Part shown: piece after piece, positions 5,483 to 8,251 of the stretch
How positions within the stretch are numbered: the stretch's first letter is position 1
Layout: every line of letters begins with the position of its first letter
Program-made: the position numbers and the translations under genes
Source: an uncultured Eubacterium sp.
GTDB lineage: Bacteria; Bacillota; Clostridia; Oscillospirales; Acutalibacteraceae
NCBI GenBank assembly: GCA_900542875.1
Contig: UQPH01000049.1
Coordinates: 1 to 8,251, forward strand
Length of the DNA stretch: 8,251 bases
Reading direction: 5' to 3'
The notes under the pieces: generated by a model
What the model saw: the letters and a program-made list of their open reading frames with translations, nothing else
Database searches by the model: none
Told to the model about the DNA's origin: nothing

Positions 5483-6286
5483 TTACATATCCCTCGTTAT
5501 CTCTGTTATCAACTTTTCAAATATCGGTGCGGCTTTTTCTGCTGCTTCGCACACCTCGTCGCTGCTCAGCGGTCGCTCTGATATTCCGCACGCCATGTTT
5601 GATATAAGGCTTACTGCACATACTTTCATTTTGCAGTGGTTAGCCGCTATTGCGTCGATTACCGTGCTCATACCGACGGAGTCTGCACCGAGTTTTTCGA
5701 GCATTCTTATCTCCGCAGGTGTTTCAAACTGCGGACCTTTAAGTTGAACGAATACACCTTTGTTCAGTTTAATGTTATTGTCTTTTGCGGTCTTTTCGAT
5801 TATGTTTTGCAAATCGGCATCGTATACATTGCTCATATCCGGAAAACGAACGCCGTAATTATCATCATTCCTGCCGATTAAGCAACTGTCGATAAAGCAA
5901 GAAATGTGGTCCGTAATCATCATAAGCTCGCCGACATTAAAGTTTTTGTTAATCGCTCCTACGGCATTGGTTAAAATAATTTTCTCTGCGCCTAAATCCT
6001 TTAGCATTCTTATCGGAATTAAAATTTCTTGTGGAGTGTAGCCCTCGTAGAGGTGCACTCGTCCTTGCATCACAGCAACTTTTTTGCCTGCAAGTTCTCC
6101 TAAAATAAGTTCACCCTTGTGTGACGGAGCGGTGGAAATCGGCATATTCGGTATGTTTTTATATGCAATTGATATTTTATTTTTCACTTTTTCGGCAAGT
6201 TCGCCGAGTCCCGAACCCAATATAATTGCTATTTCCGGTTTGAAATCCGTTATTTGTCTTATGTATTTCGTTTGCTCTGTTTGCAT
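5483..6286 (-). CDS. Purine nucleoside phosphorylase family, probable methylthioinosine phosphorylase
   Basis: A trimeric-type (class II) nucleoside phosphorylase of 267 residues, cleaving a purine nucleoside with phosphate to base plus (methylthio)ribose-1-phosphate. Phosphate-site residues are Ser25 (ILGSGLG), Arg76 and His78 (QGRVHLYEGY) and Ser207 (GMST). Purine-site residues are Glu188 (GPQFET) and Asn230 (SLISN), equal to human Glu201 and Asn243 and typical of 6-oxopurine enzymes rather than adenine-type MTAP. Two oddities: the usual LxHDEV near the C-terminus reads LSSDEV, so Ser242 replaces the His (human His257) that contacts the ribose 5'-OH, and MSTVPE reads MSTVID. With mtnA and mtaD in the same operon, methylthioinosine is the likely substrate; plain inosine/guanosine phosphorylase (punA/pupG type) is the alternative. 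AAAGGA at 6300-6295 lies eight bases before ATG 6286. It is the first gene of the operon. Confidence 0.9.
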   Translation of the reverse strand: MQTEQTKYIRQITDFKPEIAIILGSGLGELAEKVKNKISIAYKNIPNMPISTAPSHKGELILGELAGKKVAVMQGRVHLYEGYTPQEILIPIRMLKDLGAEKIILTNAVGAINKNFNVGELMMITDHISCFIDSCLIGRNDDNYGVRFPDMSNVYDADLQNIIEKTAKDNNIKLNKGVFVQLKGPQFETPAEIRMLEKLGADSVGMSTVIDAIAANHCKMKVCAVSLISNMACGISERPLSSDEVCEAAEKAAPIFEKLITEITRDM

Positions 6287-6317
6287 TTAATCAATCCTTT
6301 TGTCACTTGTTAGGTTA

Positions 6318-6346
6318 ATTATATAATAATGTTTATGTTAAATCAA
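6318..6346 (-). promoter_or_regulatory. Promoter of the phosphorylase-mtnA-mtaD operon
   Basis: On the minus strand, TTGATT (6346-6341) and a perfect TATAAT (6323-6318) are separated by 17 bp. Transcription should begin near 6311, leaving a leader of about 25 bases that contains the ribosome binding site. That is too short for a SAM riboswitch or T-box, so any control would be by a DNA-binding protein or by later steps. Confidence 0.82.
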
Positions 6347-6366
6347 TGTATTTTGACTAATTGCTA

Positions 6367-6395
6367 TTGCAAAATGCGAAGTGATTTGATATATT
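6367..6395 (+). promoter_or_regulatory. Possible promoter of the lipoprotein gene
   Basis: TTGCAA (6367-6372) and TATATT (6390-6395) are 17 bp apart and would start transcription about 30 bases before the ATG at 6432. The surrounding DNA is almost only A and T, with another TATAAT at 6395-6400, so the exact boxes are uncertain. GGAAGG at 6418-6423 is the ribosome binding site. The -35 boxes of the two divergent promoters are only about 20 bp apart, so one regulator could affect both. Confidence 0.45.
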
Positions 6396-6431
6396 ATAAT
6401 ATATAATTATTTAATTTGGAAGGCAATTAAT

Positions 6432-8240
6432 ATGAAAAGATTTTTGTCGTTATTTTTGGTTTTGATTATTGCTCTTTGCTCTGCTTTGGCACTTAGCGGC
6501 TGTGCAAAAAATGCAAATACCGCATTTGATATTGTGTATATCACAGACGGTGCTTCTATAAACGATAAGGCTCAGAACCAAAATGCTTGGAACGGAGTTA
6601 AAAATTACTGTCAGGAAAACAATTTGAATTGTCGCTGTCGCTATTATCAGCCCGGTACAGATGATGGTAATATCAGCGTCGAAACGATAGATAAATATAT
6701 TTCTCTCGCCGTAGATAACGGAGCACAGTATGTTGTTATGCAGGGCGATAAGCTCGCTGTGGCACTTAACGAATGTGCCGAAAAATACAGTGATGTTAAT
6801 TTCCTTTTGGTTGACGCATATCCTCACTCCGAAGGCAGCGATCAGGTCAATAAATTTGATAATGTTATGACCGTCAGCTTTGATACCAATCAGGCAGGCT
6901 TTTTGGCAGGCTATGCGAGCGTAGCTCTTGGTATGAATAACCTCGGCTACTTTGGCTCGGTTTCCGATAAGATTTCCCATGCTTACGGTAAGGGATTTGT
7001 AAACGGCGCTGCATACGCTGCTGATGAAATCGCAAAGCCGATTTATATGGATTATGCAGAGTATGACGCACAAAATCTTAATTATGATTACTCATTTACC
7101 GTAAGACCTGTTTACCAAAAGATTGAGGAAGCAAAGGAAGAGACCTTTAAGGTTACGGTAGAAAACGGAACAGGCTCCGGAGTTTATACCGACGGTCAAA
7201 ATGTTACCGTTGTTGCAGACCCGGCACCGAGAGGAAAAGTTTTTGACCACTGGGAGAAAAAGAGTAATACAAACGGAGTTAAAGATAAAAAAGTAAATAT
7301 AAATTCCGATAAAAAGGACACAATTAATTTGCTTGTGGGAGACTGCGACTGTACTCTTACAGCAGTTTACAGAGACGCCGATATCGTCAGCGTTAATGTT
7401 AAGGGCGGCTCCACCTACAATATAGAGAAAAATTCAAGCGCCGAAATAAGCGCACCTGCCGCAGAAAAAGGAATGGTTTTTGAACGTTGGGATAGCGATG
7501 TTCAGGATGTTCTTGAGGATGTAAATTCATCAGAAACAAAAATAAATGTAGCCGAACAGTCTGAGATTAATCTTACACCCGTTTATGTTAAATCAGATTC
7601 TCCTACTTTTAATGTTACTGTTGAAAACGGTTCGGGCTCCGGTTCGTACCGTGCAGGGGATAAGGTTAATTTGGTGGCTGATGCACCGAGCGACGGATAT
7701 ATGTTTTATAAGTGGGAAAATATAGATAACCAAGGTCGCTCAACCGGCATCGTAATGGAGAATGAATATGCTTACAGAACCTCGTTTGAAATGACGGATA
7801 GGTATTCATCAATTATTGAGGCTATGTATGATGACGGAACACAGGTGGTATTCGGCGGAGGCAATTCGCAGAGTGCTTCTATATTCACCGCAACCCAAAA
7901 GATAAGCCATCAGGTTTACGGCTTCGGTTGTGGAATTGACCAAAACGATATGGGTAACTGCCTTGCAAGTGTCGTGCTTGATTACAGTACCGCAGTTAAT
8001 AATGCTCTTAAATCGTTCAAAGGTGCCAGTGATTATCTTGCCGATTGCTCAAATGATTGTTTGTATGTAACTAACATTTCAAATAAAGCTACTTATACCG
8101 ATGATAAAGGCAATACACTTGACGACGAGAATTATAATGAGGGATATGCCAATGTTTACACCTCACTTAAAAATGGCAGTATTAACGCAGGCAAATCACA
8201 AAATTCAAAATGCCTGACCGTTAAGTATTGGAAAAAATAA
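6432..8240 (+). CDS. BMP/PnrA-family nucleoside-binding lipoprotein with inserted InlB B-type repeats
   Basis: A 602-residue predicted extracytoplasmic lipoprotein. A signal peptide (KR then a hydrophobic stretch at 4-21) ends in lipobox LSGC with lipidated Cys24. Residues 32-225 follow the BMP (Med/PnrA) substrate-binding pattern: YITDGASINDKAQNQNAW, a GAQYVVMQGDK strand, NFLLVDAYPH, FDTNQAGFLAGYASVAL, GYFGSVSD and GKGFVNGAAYAADE. The pattern stops near 238 and resumes near 466 with YDDGTQVVFGGGN, VYGFGCGIDQND (Asp503) and LASVVLDYSTAVNNALKSF. Between lie three InlB B-like repeats, about 239-315, 318-388 and 393-468, built as (F/V)-x-VxVENGxGSGxY, VxLxAxAPxGxxFxxWE and a final xLTAxY strand. 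Without them the protein would be about 375 residues, near the family's usual length. Ten or more mature cysteines are unusual. Family members bind nucleosides for ABC uptake; the divergent phosphorylase operon supports that. Transporter genes would lie beyond the window. Confidence 0.87.
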   Translation: MKRFLSLFLVLIIALCSALALSGCAKNANTAFDIVYITDGASINDKAQNQNAWNGVKNYCQENNLNCRCRYYQPGTDDGNISVETIDKYISLAVDNGAQYVVMQGDKLAVALNECAEKYSDVNFLLVDAYPHSEGSDQVNKFDNVMTVSFDTNQAGFLAGYASVALGMNNLGYFGSVSDKISHAYGKGFVNGAAYAADEIAKPIYMDYAEYDAQNLNYDYSFTVRPVYQKIEEAKEETFKVTVENGTGSGVYTDGQNVTVVADPAPRGKVFDHWEKKSNTNGVKDKKVNINSDKKDTINLLVGDCDCTLTAVYRDADIVSVNVKGGSTYNIEKNSSAEISAPAAEKGMVFERWDSDVQDVLEDVNSSETKINVAEQSEINLTPVYVKSDSPTFNVTVENGSGSGSYRAGDKVNLVADAPSDGYMFYKWENIDNQGRSTGIVMENEYAYRTSFEMTDRYSSIIEAMYDDGTQVVFGGGNSQSASIFTATQKISHQVYGFGCGIDQNDMGNCLASVVLDYSTAVNNALKSFKGASDYLADCSNDCLYVTNISNKATYTDDKGNTLDDENYNEGYANVYTSLKNGSINAGKSQNSKCLTVKYWKK

Positions 8241-8251
8241 AAAAGTAAAAG

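Noticed and set aside
6287..6317. A SAM riboswitch, T-box or other leader before the methylthioadenosine salvage operon
   Set aside because: The predicted leader is only about 25 bases long and holds little beyond the ribosome binding site.
6391..6402. Perfect palindrome ATATTATAATAT before the lipoprotein gene
   Set aside because: It is made only of A and T in a very AT-rich promoter region, so it is likely by chance. It overlaps the -10 area and is not a convincing operator.
6450..7073. Minus-strand open frame of 207 codons opposite the lipoprotein gene
   Set aside because: It is Cys/Ile-rich shadow sequence with no family motif, opposite a coding frame with a signal peptide, lipobox and BMP motifs.
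1..8251. Insertion sequences, CRISPR arrays, phage or toxin-antitoxin genes
   Set aside because: None seen. All longer frames not listed are shadows of housekeeping genes, and no intergenic gap exceeds about 175 bases.

Overview
The window reads as a chromosomal segment of a low-to-moderate GC Clostridia-type Firmicute, plausibly a gut Ruminococcaceae/Oscillospiraceae relative. The signs are strong AGGAG-type ribosome binding sites, AT-rich promoters close to the sigma-A consensus, a lipoprotein with a lipobox, tightly packed operons, and an E. coli-like pyrB-pyrI pair, which is known in clostridia. The species assignment is inference.

Bases 1-2862 (+ strand) are the distal part of a de novo UMP biosynthesis operon: the last 42 codons of pyrD, then pyrF, pyrE, pyrB and pyrI. 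Stops and starts overlap or lie close together (pyrD/pyrF share one base; pyrB/pyrI overlap), so translation is probably coupled. Together they give carbamoyl-aspartate synthesis with an allosteric regulatory chain, dihydroorotate oxidation, and the last two steps to UMP. The carbamoyl-phosphate synthase, dihydroorotase and any leader or attenuator would lie to the left, outside the window.

Bases 2888-3131 hold a small stable-RNA unit: a perfect consensus promoter (TTGACA, 17 bp, TATAAT) whose -10 box sits inside a 10-bp inverted repeat, then tRNA-Asp(GTC), tRNA-Thr(GGT) and an intrinsic terminator. No terminator is visible between pyrI and this promoter.

Bases 3209-6346 (- strand) are a three-gene operon read right to left from a good promoter at 6346-6318: a trimeric-type purine nucleoside phosphorylase, MtnA (5-methylthioribose-1-phosphate isomerase) and an MtaD-type MTA/SAH deaminase, then a terminator. 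As a set these can convert methylthioadenosine through methylthioinosine to methylthioribose-1-phosphate and methylthioribulose-1-phosphate. This is the less common deaminase-first route of methylthioadenosine salvage. The phosphorylase keeps the Asn typical of 6-oxopurine recognition but has Ser where the family usually has the His that contacts the ribose 5'-OH. Both features fit methylthioinosine as substrate. Nothing in the window supplies the later steps to methionine.

Bases 6432-8240 (+ strand), divergent from that operon, encode a 602-residue lipoprotein of the BMP/PnrA nucleoside-binding family. Its ligand-binding domain appears to be split by about 225 residues containing three InlB B-type (beta-grasp) repeats. 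Its position beside a nucleoside phosphorylase suggests a nucleoside (or methylthionucleoside) uptake receptor, but no permease or ATPase is in view. The phosphorylase operon and the split receptor are the most interesting parts of the window.
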